NCBI RefSeq assembly: GCF_006716815.1
Contig: NZ_VFPS01000004.1
Coordinates: 1-64,000, forward strand
Direction: 5' to 3'
Source: Microbacterium lacticum
Lineage (GTDB): Bacteria > Actinomycetota > Actinomycetes > Actinomycetales > Microbacteriaceae
DNA length: 64,000 bases
Position 1 is the stretch's first letter. Each line of letters opens with the position of its first letter. The notes under the pieces were generated by a model. The model did not search any database, was not told where the DNA came from, and saw only the letters and a list, made by a program, of their open reading frames with translations. The translations under genes and the position numbers were made by a program. Shown piece after piece: positions 18,521 to 27,054 of the stretch.

Positions 18521-18609
18521 GTCTGTTATGCCGTGCTCGCGGTTATGCCGATGATGCTCGGGCGGTCCTGGTCAGCGGCGGTGGGCGGGCTCCGGTTGTC
18601 GGCATAATC
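18521..18609 (+). repeat. Left 89-bp inverted repeat of the RIT element
   Basis: It pairs with 21807-21895 at 85 of 89 positions. Inside it, TTATGCCGA and its complement TCGGCATAA occur as short inverted motifs, probably recombinase binding sites. Confidence 0.9.
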
Positions 18610-18660
18610 GTGTGATCCTGATCGGCTGGTCTTCTCAACTTGAGGAGACAGGAGTTGATC

Positions 18661-19887
18661 ATGGTCAGGATCGAGATCGAGGGACGCGGTGTGCTCATCG
18701 CCGGTCCACTGGAAGACATAGCCCGCCGGTTCGAGGACGAACTTGTCCGGCGGGGGTTCACGCGGAAGTCGCTGATGAACCAGTTGCGGCTGCTGGCCCA
18801 TCTGTCCCGGTGGCTGCAGGCGCGGGGCATCGCGGTGGGCGAGTTGACGGCGGGGCAGGTCGAGGTGTTCCTCGCTGAGCGGCGCCGCACCCACACGGGC
18901 CTGTTCTCGCGAAAGGCGCTTGGCCCGACGCTGGAATGGCTCGCCTACGAGGGCGTGATCCCGGCCGCGGCGACCATCGCGCCGACGGCTACGGATCCGG
19001 TGGAGTTGGTCGGGTTTGAGGGGTATCTGCGCGTTGAGCGTCACCTGGCGGCGTCCACGATCGCGGCAAACGTGGCCCGGGCGCGCAGGTTCCTCGCCGG
19101 GTATGCCCCGCCAGAAGGAGCGGTCGCGTTGACCGCGGCGGAGGTGACGCGGGCGCTATTGGACGAGGGCGTCACCCGTCGCCCGGTGTCGGTGAAGGCG
19201 TTCGGATACACGCTCCGGGCGCTGCTGAGGTTCTTCTTCATCACCGGTGTGACGAGTCACGACCTTTCGGCGGCGACGCTGGTGATCCGTTCCCCGCAAC
19301 CCTCCCGCCTTCCCGTCGGCGCGAGTCGCGACGAGGTGGCTGCACTCTTGGTCTCTTGCGACCGTGACACCAGCGCGGGACTGCGCGACCACGCGGTGCT
19401 CTTGCTCCTGGCCCACCTCGGGCTGCGTGCGATCGAGGTCGCCCGGCTCCGACTGGACGACCTCGACTGGCGCCGTGGCGAGATTCTCGTGCGGGGCAAG
19501 GGCAATCGTGACGAGCGGCTCCCGCTGCCCGCCGAGGTCGGTGAAGCGGTCGTCGCCTACCTGCAAGAGGCGCGCCCTGCCGGAGTCGGGTTCCGGGAGG
19601 TGTTCGCCGCCGACCGCGCGCCGCTTCGTCCCTTGACACGGGAAGCGGTCGGCGGGATCGTCGAACGCGCCTGCGACCGGGCGAGCCTGGCGAGGTTCGG
19701 GGCGCACCGGCTGCGGCACACCCTCGGCGAGCAGATGGTCGCCGCCGCGGTCCCGCTGGACGCGATCGGGCAAGTGCTGAGACACGAGACGGCGCTGACA
19801 ACCGCGGGCTACGCGCGCGTCGATGTCACGGCGCTGCGCGACCTGGCGCAACCCTGGCCCGCCATGACGGGCGGCGGTCGGTCATGA
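18661..19887 (+). CDS. RIT element tyrosine recombinase A
   Basis: A 408-residue tyrosine recombinase. The SAM-like N-terminal domain (about 1-190) is followed by a catalytic domain with Arg in LGLRAIEVARLRLDDLDW, Lys in RGKGNRDERLPLP, HRLRHTLGEQM (the H-x-x-R box), VLRHETALTT and the nucleophile in AGYARVD. The ATG at 18661 follows AGGAG at 6-nt spacing. Its stop overlaps the start of recombinase B (ATGA), so the trio is translationally coupled. Confidence 0.93.
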   Translation: MVRIEIEGRGVLIAGPLEDIARRFEDELVRRGFTRKSLMNQLRLLAHLSRWLQARGIAVGELTAGQVEVFLAERRRTHTGLFSRKALGPTLEWLAYEGVIPAAATIAPTATDPVELVGFEGYLRVERHLAASTIAANVARARRFLAGYAPPEGAVALTAAEVTRALLDEGVTRRPVSVKAFGYTLRALLRFFFITGVTSHDLSAATLVIRSPQPSRLPVGASRDEVAALLVSCDRDTSAGLRDHAVLLLLAHLGLRAIEVARLRLDDLDWRRGEILVRGKGNRDERLPLPAEVGEAVVAYLQEARPAGVGFREVFAADRAPLRPLTREAVGGIVERACDRASLARFGAHRLRHTLGEQMVAAAVPLDAIGQVLRHETALTTAGYARVDVTALRDLAQPWPAMTGGGRS

Positions 19888-20819
19888 TCGCCTGGGAAGC
19901 GCACGTCGATGACTACTTGCGGCTGCGCCGCCAGCTCGGATTCACCCTGGTCTGGGACGAGCACCTCCTCGGACAGTTCACGACGCACCTGAACGCCGCC
20001 GGGGCCAGGCTCCTGACGACGACGGCGATGATCGACTGGGCCGGTCTGCCTCGCCCCGACGGCGGGGCCGGAGCATCACGCGCGGCAGTGAGGATGAGGG
20101 CGGTGCGCTCGTTCGCCGCCTACATGCACGCCCTCGACCCAGCCCACGAGGTCCCGCCCGCGGCGGTGTTCTCGCACCAGACGCGACGGACCACGCCCTA
20201 CATCTACACGCCCGGCGAGATCACCGGTCTGCTGGAAGCGGCTGGCCGGCTGCGGCGATACGAGCGTTCGCGGATCTTCCCGGTCGTGTTCGGGCTCCTC
20301 GCGGCGACGGGCATGAGAGTCGGGGAACTCCTCGCGCTCGACGCCGACGAGGTCGACCTGGACGCCGGGATCATCACGGTCAGCCGCGGCAAGTCCCGCG
20401 ACCCCCGGCTCGTCCCCGTCCATGCCACGACAGCGGCGACGCTCACCGAGTATGCCGCCCGGCGCGCCGATCGCACGGCGCAGTCCGCGGCGTTCTTCAT
20501 TGATCACCGCGGCAGGCGGCTGTCTCGCTGCAACACGCAGTATGCGTTCGAGCGGGCCCGCGAGGCCGCTGGCCTGACCGCGGGCGGGGCCAGGCCGCGG
20601 ATGCACGATCTGCGGCACACGTTCGCGGTCACGACGCTGCTGGGCTGGTATCGCGAGGGGGCGGACGTCGCGGGCCTGCTGCCGAGGCTGTCGACCTACC
20701 TCGGCCACAGCAACCCGGCCAACACCTACTGGTATCTCACCACCGTCCCGGAGCTGCTCGCCCACGCCGCCCGCATGCTCAACATCGCGCAGCAGACGAC
20801 GCGGGAGGCGCGCACATGA
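19884..20819 (+). CDS. RIT element tyrosine recombinase B
   Basis: A 311-residue tyrosine recombinase. Visible catalytic features are GMRVGELLALDADEVDLDAG, HDLRHTFAVTTLLGW and LGHSNPANTYWYLT with the probable tyrosine nucleophile. It overlaps both neighbours by 4 bp. The fixed A-B-C order is typical of RIT elements. Confidence 0.92.
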   Translation: MIAWEAHVDDYLRLRRQLGFTLVWDEHLLGQFTTHLNAAGARLLTTTAMIDWAGLPRPDGGAGASRAAVRMRAVRSFAAYMHALDPAHEVPPAAVFSHQTRRTTPYIYTPGEITGLLEAAGRLRRYERSRIFPVVFGLLAATGMRVGELLALDADEVDLDAGIITVSRGKSRDPRLVPVHATTAATLTEYAARRADRTAQSAAFFIDHRGRRLSRCNTQYAFERAREAAGLTAGGARPRMHDLRHTFAVTTLLGWYREGADVAGLLPRLSTYLGHSNPANTYWYLTTVPELLAHAARMLNIAQQTTREART

Positions 20820-21808
20820 CCGCGTTCGCTCCGCTGCTGCAGGCGTTCTTCACCGACCGGCTCATCACTCAACGCCACGCCAGCGCGAACACAATCGCCG
20901 CCTACCGCGACACGTTCAGGCTCCTGCTCGCCTACCTTCACGAGCACACCGGGACGGCACCTGCGGGCCTGGACATCGGCGATCTCGACGCGACCCGAAT
21001 CGGCGGGTTCCTCAGTCATCTCGAACACGAGCGGGGCAACAGTCCCCGCACCCGCAACGCGAGGCTCGCAGCGATCCACTCACTGTTCTCCTACGCCGCA
21101 CTGCGGCATCCAGAGCACGCCGACACCATCGCCCGGGTCCTCGCGATCCCCGCCGCGAGAATCCAGCGCAACCTCGTCACCTGGCTCACCGACGCCGAGA
21201 CCACCGCGCTGCTGGACGCCTGCGACCAGACCACCCGCACCGGAAGACGCGACCACGCGATGTTCGCCCTCGCGATCCAGACCGGGCTGCGTGTCAGCGA
21301 GCTGACCGGGCTGAACCTCGCCGACATCCGCACCGGGACCGGCGCGCACGTCCACTGCCTCGGCAAGGGCCGTAAGGAACGCGCCACCCCGCTGCTGCCC
21401 GACACCATCGCGATCATGAACGCCTGGATCACCGAACGCGCCACCCCCGGCACGGAGCCGCTGTTCGCGACGACCACAGGCCGGCGCCTGAGCCGCGACG
21501 CGGTCGAAGCCAGGCTCCGCCACACCACCGCGGGAGCGGCCAAGTCCTGCCCGTCACTGACGGGAAAGAACGTCACCGTCCACACGCTGCGTCACACCGC
21601 AGCGATGCGGCTGCTGCACGCGGGCGTCGACGCGACCGTGATCGCGCTCTGGCTCGGGCACGAGAACGTCGCCACGACCAGCATCTACATCCACGCCGAC
21701 ATGACCATCAAGGAGCAAGCGATCGCGAAGACCACACCGGTCGGCACCAGCCCCAGCCCGCGCTACCAGCCCAGCGACACGCTCCTGGCGTTCCTCGACC
21801 GGCTCTGA
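20816..21808 (+). CDS. RIT element tyrosine recombinase C
   Basis: A 330-residue XerC/D-like recombinase with TGLRVSELTGLNLADI, CLGKGRKERATPLLPDT, VHTLRHTAAMRLLHAG, LGHENVATTSIYIHAD and a tyrosine in SIYIHAD. All five catalytic positions look intact. The stop codon overlaps the first base pairs of the right inverted repeat. Confidence 0.92.
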   Translation: MTAFAPLLQAFFTDRLITQRHASANTIAAYRDTFRLLLAYLHEHTGTAPAGLDIGDLDATRIGGFLSHLEHERGNSPRTRNARLAAIHSLFSYAALRHPEHADTIARVLAIPAARIQRNLVTWLTDAETTALLDACDQTTRTGRRDHAMFALAIQTGLRVSELTGLNLADIRTGTGAHVHCLGKGRKERATPLLPDTIAIMNAWITERATPGTEPLFATTTGRRLSRDAVEARLRHTTAGAAKSCPSLTGKNVTVHTLRHTAAMRLLHAGVDATVIALWLGHENVATTSIYIHADMTIKEQAIAKTTPVGTSPSPRYQPSDTLLAFLDRL

Positions 21809-21895
21809 TTATGCCGACAACCGCAGCCCGGCCACCGCCGCTGACCAGGACCGCCCGAGCATCATCGGCATAACCACGACCACGGCATAACAGAC
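21807..21895 (-). repeat. Right 89-bp inverted repeat of the RIT element
   Basis: Complement of 18521-18609 with four mismatches. It begins at the recombinase C stop codon and ends in CAGAC. Confidence 0.9.
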
Positions 21896-22701
21896 GGCGA
21901 TCAGGACATCCTCGACGCCACGGTTCTTCAGCTCCGTGAACACCTGCAGCCAGAACCTTGCGCCTTCGCCGCCATCACCGGCCCAGATCCCCAGGATCTC
22001 CCGTTCCCCGGCCGTGGTGACGCCCATCACGACGTAGAACGGGGTGTTGCGGACCTGCCCGTCGCGGACTTTGACGACGATCGCGTCGACGAAGATCACC
22101 GGGTAGAGCGCGTCCAACGGTCGCGCGGACCACTCCGCGAGCTCCCCGGCGACTTTCTCCGTGATCCGGCTGATGGTGTCCTTGGAGACCTTCGCCCCGT
22201 AGACCTCGTCGAAGTGCGCCGCGATCTCACCTGTCGTGAGCCCGCGGGACGAGAGGGAAAGCACGATCTGATCGATCCCCTCGAGGCGGCGTTTCCGTTT
22301 GGGGACGATGACCGGCTCGAACGACCCATCCCGATCCCTGGGGACCTCGATCTCCACCGGGCCGATCTCGGTCAACACCGTCTTGACCCGCGTCCCGTTG
22401 CGCATATTCGCGGCCGTCGGCGTCCCGCCGTGATCATGGCCGAGATGCTCGGTCAGCTCAGCGTTCAACGCCGTCTCGAGCACACTCTTGGTGAGCTGGT
22501 TCAGCAGCCCTCCCGGGCCCACCAGGCTCACGCCCTGTTCCTTCGCCTGCGCGAGCAACCGCTCCGCGAGGTCCTTCTGATCGATGATCTCCCCGGTCAC
22601 GGGATCAATCATCGTCTCGTCCAACATCTTGGTCGTGTCAGCCACGGCCATCTCCTTTCGGATCAGGCCGGACCCTCACACACCGTTATTCAGACAGTCC
22701 C

Positions 22702-22709
22702 CAAACGAT
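22702..22709. repeat. Right 8-bp target duplication of the IS256-family element
   Basis: CAAACGAT, identical to 13495-13502. Confidence 0.85.
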
Positions 22710-22762
22710 CAATTTCGGTCCGATGTGGATTCCTACAAGACGCACCGACCGACCCACCGCGC

Positions 22763-22783
22763 TTGACTCTGCCGTAACGTCAA
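22763..22783. promoter_or_regulatory. Palindromic operator-like site, MerR-type appearance
   Basis: TTGACTCTGCCGTAACGTCAA has TTGAC/GTCAA arms and a 19-bp gap toward a weak -10 region. This resembles promoters bound by MerR-type activators. No matching regulator or target remains beside it, so it may be a leftover of a lost gene. Confidence 0.35.
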
Positions 22784-22799
22784 CCGGAATGGTTATGAA

Positions 22800-23153
22800 C
22801 ATGAAGCCGTAGTGGGAGCGGAACAGCACCCAGCGTTCGTTCTCGTCGCGTAACCGGTCGCCGCCGTGGATGACCTGGACGACGGCGGAGGTGAGGTTGT
22901 CGTAGCGGATGTGGCGGGTGGGGATGCCGCCCAGGGCGTGGAAGGCCTCGATGTGTCCTTCGAGGAAGGCCTCCTGTCCGCCGGTCGGGTAGACGCGGTG
23001 GATGGCCTTGCCGGAGTGGGACAGGCGGTAGACGAACATGTGGCACTTGGTCTTGACGCCGTCGAGGATGACGTAGACCTCGCCGAAGTCGACCTCGGCC
23101 TCGGCGCCGGGGGCGTGGTCCTGCGGCACCATCGCTTCCACCCGGCGCATCAC
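22800..23153 (-). pseudogene. IS21-family IstA transposase, internal fragment
   Basis: The frame reads VPQDHAPGAEAEVDFGEVYV, HMFVYRLSHSGKAIHRVYPT, HIEAFHALGGIPTRHIRYDN and RDENERWVLFRSHYGFM, the central rve core of IS21 IstA. The N-terminal HTH and the C-terminal half are missing. The fragment ends 3 bp from the rclA stop codon on one side and runs into unrelated sequence on the other. Confidence 0.85.
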
Positions 23154-23156
23154 CGG

Positions 23157-24512
23157 TCAGGCCAGTGGCTCCAGGGTGCCGAGCACCTCGTTGAAGGCCT
23201 CGGTGCTGGACGGGTGGGTCCAGATCCCGTCGCGCAGGTCGGAGACCTTAGCGCCCAGCCGGATGGCCAGGGCGACCATGTTGACCAGCTCCTGGGAGTC
23301 GATGGAGAAGATCGTCGCGCCGAGGATCTCTTGGCTGTCGGCGTCGACGAACAGCTTGAACAGGCCGTGGGTCTCGCCGACGATCTTCGGCCGGGGCATG
23401 GCGGCGATCTTCGCCACCTCCTTCTTCGCCATCAGGACGTTGCGGCCGGACTTGCGGGCCTGGGTCTCGTCCATGCCCACCATCGACAGCGGCGGGGTGA
23501 TGAAGGTGGTGTTCGGCACCGCCACGCGGTCGCTGCGGCGGCGCGTGCCCTGGCCCATCACCGCGTCCCACACGATGCGGTTGTCGTCCAGCGAGATGTA
23601 GGTGAACTGCGGGCCGCCGTTGACGTCGCCCACCGCGTACACACCGGGGACGCTGGTCTGCAGCTGGTCGTCCACGACGACGAAGCCCCGCTCGTCCACC
23701 TCGATGCCGGCGGCCTCCAGGCCCAGCTCGCCGGTGACCGGCACGCGTCCGGCGGCCACCAGCACGGCGTCGGCCGCGAAATCGCCCTTGGTGGTGTGCA
23801 CCACGGCGTGTGTGCCGTCGTCGTCCAGCGACGTGGGCCGGACGCCCTGCTCGATGGTGACGCCCATGTCGAGCAGGGTCTGCCTCACGGCCTCGGCCAC
23901 GTCCCGGTCGACGCGGGGAAGGAACTCCTCGCCGCGGTCGAGGATGGTGACCTTGGAGCCGAAGTGGGTGAACATGCTAGCGAACTCCAGCCCAATGAAG
24001 CCGCCGCCCACGATCACCAGCCGTTCGGGCAGCGGGTCGATGTGCTGGATGGTGGTCGAGTCGAACACCCGCGGTGAGTCGAAGCCGGGCAGGTCGACGC
24101 GGCGCGAGGTCGCACCGGTGCCGATCACCACGGTCTCGCCGGTGAGCTCCACCTGGCCCTCGGCGGTGTCGACGACGACCGTCCGCGGGCCGGTGAACCG
24201 GGCGGTGCCGTCCACCAGGGTGACGCCCGGCTTCTCCAGCATCTGGTGGTTCGCGGCGTTGAGCGTGCCGATCAGCGCGTCGCGGCCGGCGACGGCGGTG
24301 CGGAAGAACTCCTGCGGGTCGTCGGAGTCGCGACGCTCCTCGGCCGAGACGACGAGGTCCTTGGTCGGCACGCAGCCGATGTTGATGCAGGTGCCGCCGT
24401 ACATCTCGGGCGAGCGCTCCACCAGCGCCACGGTCTTGCCGGCGGCCGCGAAGCGCCCCGCCAGGGTCTTGCCTGCCTTGCCCCAGCCGATCACCAGCAG
24501 GTCAACGTCCAT
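23157..24512 (-). CDS. rclA: RclA-type flavoprotein disulfide reductase (probable hypothiocyanous acid reductase)
   Basis: A 451-residue class I pyridine nucleotide-disulfide oxidoreductase. The FAD motif VIGWGKAGKTLAGRFAAAGK and the redox pair C42/C47 in MYGGTCINIGCVPTK are present, followed by the NAD(P)H motif IVGGGFIGLEFASMFTHFGS, QFTYISLDDNRIVWD and the C-terminal HPSSTEAFNEVLGTL. The phrases GKAGKTLA, MYGGTCINIGC and FTYISLDD match RclA, which protects E. coli from reactive chlorine species and reduces hypothiocyanous acid. It is less like mercuric reductase, because the extra C-terminal Cys pair is absent. The ATG has AAGGAG 7 nt upstream. It lies between IS21 and IS30 fragments, so it was probably acquired. 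Confidence 0.85.
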   Translation of the reverse strand: MDVDLLVIGWGKAGKTLAGRFAAAGKTVALVERSPEMYGGTCINIGCVPTKDLVVSAEERRDSDDPQEFFRTAVAGRDALIGTLNAANHQMLEKPGVTLVDGTARFTGPRTVVVDTAEGQVELTGETVVIGTGATSRRVDLPGFDSPRVFDSTTIQHIDPLPERLVIVGGGFIGLEFASMFTHFGSKVTILDRGEEFLPRVDRDVAEAVRQTLLDMGVTIEQGVRPTSLDDDGTHAVVHTTKGDFAADAVLVAAGRVPVTGELGLEAAGIEVDERGFVVVDDQLQTSVPGVYAVGDVNGGPQFTYISLDDNRIVWDAVMGQGTRRRSDRVAVPNTTFITPPLSMVGMDETQARKSGRNVLMAKKEVAKIAAMPRPKIVGETHGLFKLFVDADSQEILGATIFSIDSQELVNMVALAIRLGAKVSDLRDGIWTHPSSTEAFNEVLGTLEPLA

Positions 24513-24661
24513 CACAATTCTCCTTCGCGTAGGCACGCTCTCGCTCGCAACGCTCGCAATCCACGAGGTGCGGGATTTGCCGGTGGGCATCCTTCCAGCG
24601 GTACCGCTGAGATGGAAAGCCAACTGCTGACATCGCTCTGCTGGTCGGAGCCACGGCAGGT

Positions 24662-24971
24662 TCAACCGGTCGTCGCAACGCCGGCTTCTTCCAAGGATTG
24701 TAGTTGCTCTTCGAAGACCTCGGCCGGTGTTCTCCAGCCGAGGGTCTTGCGGGGGCGGCTGTTTAGGGTGTGGGCCACGGCTTCCAGATCTTCTGCTGTC
24801 CAGCGGGACAGGTCGGTGCCCTTGGGGAAGTACTGACGCAGCAGCCCGTTGGTGTTCTCGTTGCTGGGCCGCTGCCATGGGCTGTGGGGGTCAGCGAAGT
24901 AGACCTTCGTGCCGGTCTCCAGGGCGAAGGTGGCGTGAGCGGATAGTTCCTTGCCGCGGTCACGGGTACCG
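24662..24971 (-). pseudogene. IS30-family transposase, 3' fragment
   Basis: A frame without a start codon reads [59 protein letters not shown] and [20 protein letters not shown], the last third of an IS30 transposase. The end sequence near 24661 matches the terminal repeat type of the intact copy at 13875. The N-terminal two thirds are missing. The next bases up to 25255 hold no gene that I recognise. Confidence 0.85.
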
Positions 24972-25124
24972 GCTGGTTCTCCCGCGGCATCGGCCGAATG
25001 GAGGACAGTTGCGGAGCACGCGCTTCGAGAGCTCAGGCGGCTTCAGAAGAGGCCTCTGCACGTCGCGCAGGCGCTCAGCACGCTCGTTGGCGATCCTGCC
25101 ACGGGCGCTACCCGCCGATTGCGC

Positions 25125-25161
25125 GACATCGTGCACCGCTCGGTATCTCGTGCACGATGTC
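25125..25161. repeat. Perfect 12-bp inverted repeat
   Basis: GACATCGTGCAC and GTGCACGATGTC are separated by 13 bp. It lies downstream of the ParA-chimera stop codon and could be a terminator stem or an operator. No T-tract is seen. Confidence 0.5.
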
Positions 25162-25255
25162 AGTCGACGCCGCCGGTGGGAGTTCACCGACGGTGGTACG
25201 GCCGGCGCGGTGCGTGCTTCATTACAGCTCGCCCCCGCGCTCATCCGGGACATAC

Positions 25256-26278
25256 CTACGCCGGCGTCGAACGGCCAGCGTCCGTGTGAGACGTCGTATC
25301 CGAGTGAGAAGCAGTCATCGAAATCGACGTCACGCGACGCAGAGCCTGAAGATGTCGGCTCTGTCGTTCGGCAGAGTCGACCGCGGCGGCCACGGCGACC
25401 TGGCCGAACAGACCGAGCCGGGGCATCGCAATCCACGACGGGGCAAACACACTTCCCCAGACAATTGCCGCCCATATCCACTCCGCAGCCGCGGTCACCG
25501 TCCACGCGTAACCAGGCTGTTGACGCGCGACTGCAGTCATCATGAGCGGAATTACGGCTAGCAGCAGGGTCCCAAGCGCGGCCGGCAACGCGACACCTCG
25601 CCAAAGCCGTCGCGGACGCCGATACTGAGCGAGCACGGCAACGTGTAGCAGCACGAGCGCCACCACGCCCAATGCCGCGAAAACGACCATCCCGATCACA
25701 GTCGATCCGACTGAGGTCTCTGACGGCGCAGCGGCGTCCTCCGGCCGCTGCGACAACGCCAGCAAGAACCCCCCGAGCACCAAGATGACGATCGGCGCCA
25801 CAGCAGCACTGATGTACCAGGCCATCAATCGATTTGATGCCCCGCTACCCTCGTACAACGGAATAGCGCATCGACGGATGATGCGTGCCTCCTCGGACAG
25901 CACTGGCCGTCGTGCGGCTAACGCCTCCGCACGCTGGTCCAACTGCTTCTCACGCGCGGCCCGGCTGAACGGCATCAACTCGGGCACCGCGACCGCCACC
26001 GTAATGCAGAACACCGCCAAAGCGATGATGACGACGTCGGTGCCCGGCGGCACGATGCCCGAGATCTGAGAGTGCAGGTTCTTCACCGGAAGGCCGACGG
26101 TCGGAATCGTCCAGTCCGCAGCTTCGCTCCAGCGGAGTGCGGAGCCCTGGGGATCCGCGTCGATGATGAACACCTTCAGGTCCTGGGCCGCGAATGCTGC
26201 AGCGAGATGGCAGGTGGTCGTGGTCTTTCCCGTGCCGCCCTTCAGATTCGAGACGGCGATGATACGTGGCTTGGTCAT
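25256..26278 (-). CDS. Chimera: ParA N-terminus fused to a membrane protein
   Basis: This is a 340-residue frame made of two unrelated parts. Residues 1 to about 85 are a ParA/Soj ATPase start: [20 protein letters not shown], with the deviant Walker A, and [20 protein letters not shown]. The similarity stops at GTDVVII, just where ParA would continue into its D-x-P motif. The rest is a polytopic membrane protein with about five hydrophobic segments (around [69 protein letters not shown] and [13 protein letters not shown]) and a Ser/Thr-rich tail. I do not recognise the second part. It probably arose by in-frame recombination of a plasmid-type parA. Whether it is expressed is unknown. Confidence 0.65.
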   Translation of the reverse strand: MTKPRIIAVSNLKGGTGKTTTTCHLAAAFAAQDLKVFIIDADPQGSALRWSEAADWTIPTVGLPVKNLHSQISGIVPPGTDVVIIALAVFCITVAVAVPELMPFSRAAREKQLDQRAEALAARRPVLSEEARIIRRCAIPLYEGSGASNRLMAWYISAAVAPIVILVLGGFLLALSQRPEDAAAPSETSVGSTVIGMVVFAALGVVALVLLHVAVLAQYRRPRRLWRGVALPAALGTLLLAVIPLMMTAVARQQPGYAWTVTAAAEWIWAAIVWGSVFAPSWIAMPRLGLFGQVAVAAAVDSAERQSRHLQALRRVTSISMTASHSDTTSHTDAGRSTPA

Positions 26279-26447
26279 GAAGCCAATTGGGGGTGTGGTC
26301 GGGGTCTGAATCCTCCGGTTTCGAGGAGGCTGCGGTGGATGTAGTTGTGGAGGTTGCGGATTCCCAGGGCGGAGCCGCGTAGGTGCTCGAGGCGACCGTT
26401 GAGGGCCTGGGTGGGGCCGCCGGCCGCGGAGGCGAGGGCGCGACCTA
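26275..26447 (-). pseudogene. ISL3-family transposase, 3' fragment
   Basis: The frame ends [20 protein letters not shown] and [20 protein letters not shown], the conserved ISL3 transposase C-terminus. Only about 55 residues remain. It overlaps the start codon of the ParA chimera and abuts luxS, so it marks a recombination joint. Confidence 0.85.
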
Positions 26448-26457
26448 GACTTCTGGC

Positions 26458-26922
26458 ATGAGCGAGCGCATGAACGTCGAGTCCTTCAACCTGGACCACC
26501 GCACCGTGGTCGCCCCCTATGTCCGCGTCGCCGACCGCAAGGAGCTGCCCGGAGGGGACGTGCTGGTCAAGTACGACGTCCGATTCACCCAACCCAATGT
26601 CGCCCACCTGGAGATGCCCGCCGTGCACTCCATCGAGCACCTCACCGCGGAACTCATGCGCAACCACACCGACCGGCTCGTCGACTTCTCACCCATGGGC
26701 TGCCAGACCGGCTTCTACGCCCTGGTGCTCGGGGTGGAGACCGAGGACTTCCTGCCGCTGCTGGAGCAGACCTTCCGCGACATCCTCTCCGCCACCTCGG
26801 TGCCCGCCGCCAACGAGGTCCAGTGCGGGTGGGGCGCCCACCACTCGTTGGAGGGAGCGCAGGAGGCCGTGCGCGACTTCCTCTCCCACCGCGCGGAGTG
26901 GGAGGACGTCACCGCCTCCTGA
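26458..26922 (+). CDS. luxS: S-ribosylhomocysteine lyase
   Basis: LuxS cleaves S-ribosylhomocysteine to homocysteine and DPD, the precursor of autoinducer-2. The 154-residue protein has the metal site HSIEHL (H57, H61), the catalytic cysteine in GCQTGFY (C82) and the third metal ligand in NEVQCGWG. The length is normal for the family. mtnN, the preceding enzyme in the same S-adenosylhomocysteine recycling route, follows 132 bp downstream. Core actinobacteria of this type usually recycle SAH through SahH, so this pair looks acquired. The ATG at 26458 is chosen. It directly follows the ISL3 remnant, so its original promoter may be lost. Confidence 0.95.
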   Translation: MSERMNVESFNLDHRTVVAPYVRVADRKELPGGDVLVKYDVRFTQPNVAHLEMPAVHSIEHLTAELMRNHTDRLVDFSPMGCQTGFYALVLGVETEDFLPLLEQTFRDILSATSVPAANEVQCGWGAHHSLEGAQEAVRDFLSHRAEWEDVTAS

Positions 26923-27054
26923 GTGCCGGGGCGACCGCCTCCCCTCCTGTGGCGCCCGGCCTGCCCGAGTGGGGCCGCCCTCGGACCCTCCCGCGCCCAC
27001 CTCCCGCCGCACGACCCCACATCCCACCCCAGCCCCCGTACCCCGAGGAGTCCC

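Larger units (their letters stand above)
18499..21895 (+). mobile_element. RIT (recombinase in trio) element inside the IS256 transposase gene
   Basis: Three tyrosine recombinase genes overlap by 4 bp each and are flanked by 89-bp inverted repeats. CAGAC occurs at both edges (18494-18498 and 21891-21895), and its complement GTCTG starts the left repeat. The left side carries 22 extra bases (18499-18520) that contain the palindrome TATGCCGACATCGGCATA. The arrangement matches the published RIT class. Its transposition mechanism is not well understood. Confidence 0.9.
17965..22651 (-). pseudogene. IS256-family transposase interrupted by the RIT element
   Basis: The N-terminal part (21896-22651) reads MAVADTTKMLDETMIDPVTG through the first DDE block YPVIFVDAIVVKVRDGQVRN and stops at GVEDVLIAV. 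The C-terminal part (17965-18498) resumes CDGLKGLPEAINTTWEQAVV and continues to TTNAIESINARYRRAVRARG, with the final Glu. Joining 18498 to 21896 restores one frame, so the RIT insertion alone inactivated the gene. Confidence 0.9.
13503..22701 (-). mobile_element. IS256-family element, split by IS1182 (with IS3 and IS30) and by a RIT element
   Basis: The terminal repeats are GGGTCTGTCCGATAAACGG... at 13503-13529, continuing at 17950, and the complement of GGGACTGTCTGAATAACGG... ending at 22701. They agree through the inner GGTGTGTG and GGTCCGGC. The 8-bp flanks are identical. After subtracting the nested elements the native length is about 1.38 kb, as expected for the family. The transposase gene reads leftward and is broken by the RIT element. 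This is the oldest insertion in the nest. Confidence 0.85.

Noticed and set aside
23157-24515. Mercuric reductase
   Set aside because: The MerA N-terminal heavy-metal domain and C-terminal cysteine pair are absent; the GKAGKTLA and FTYISLDD motifs match RclA.
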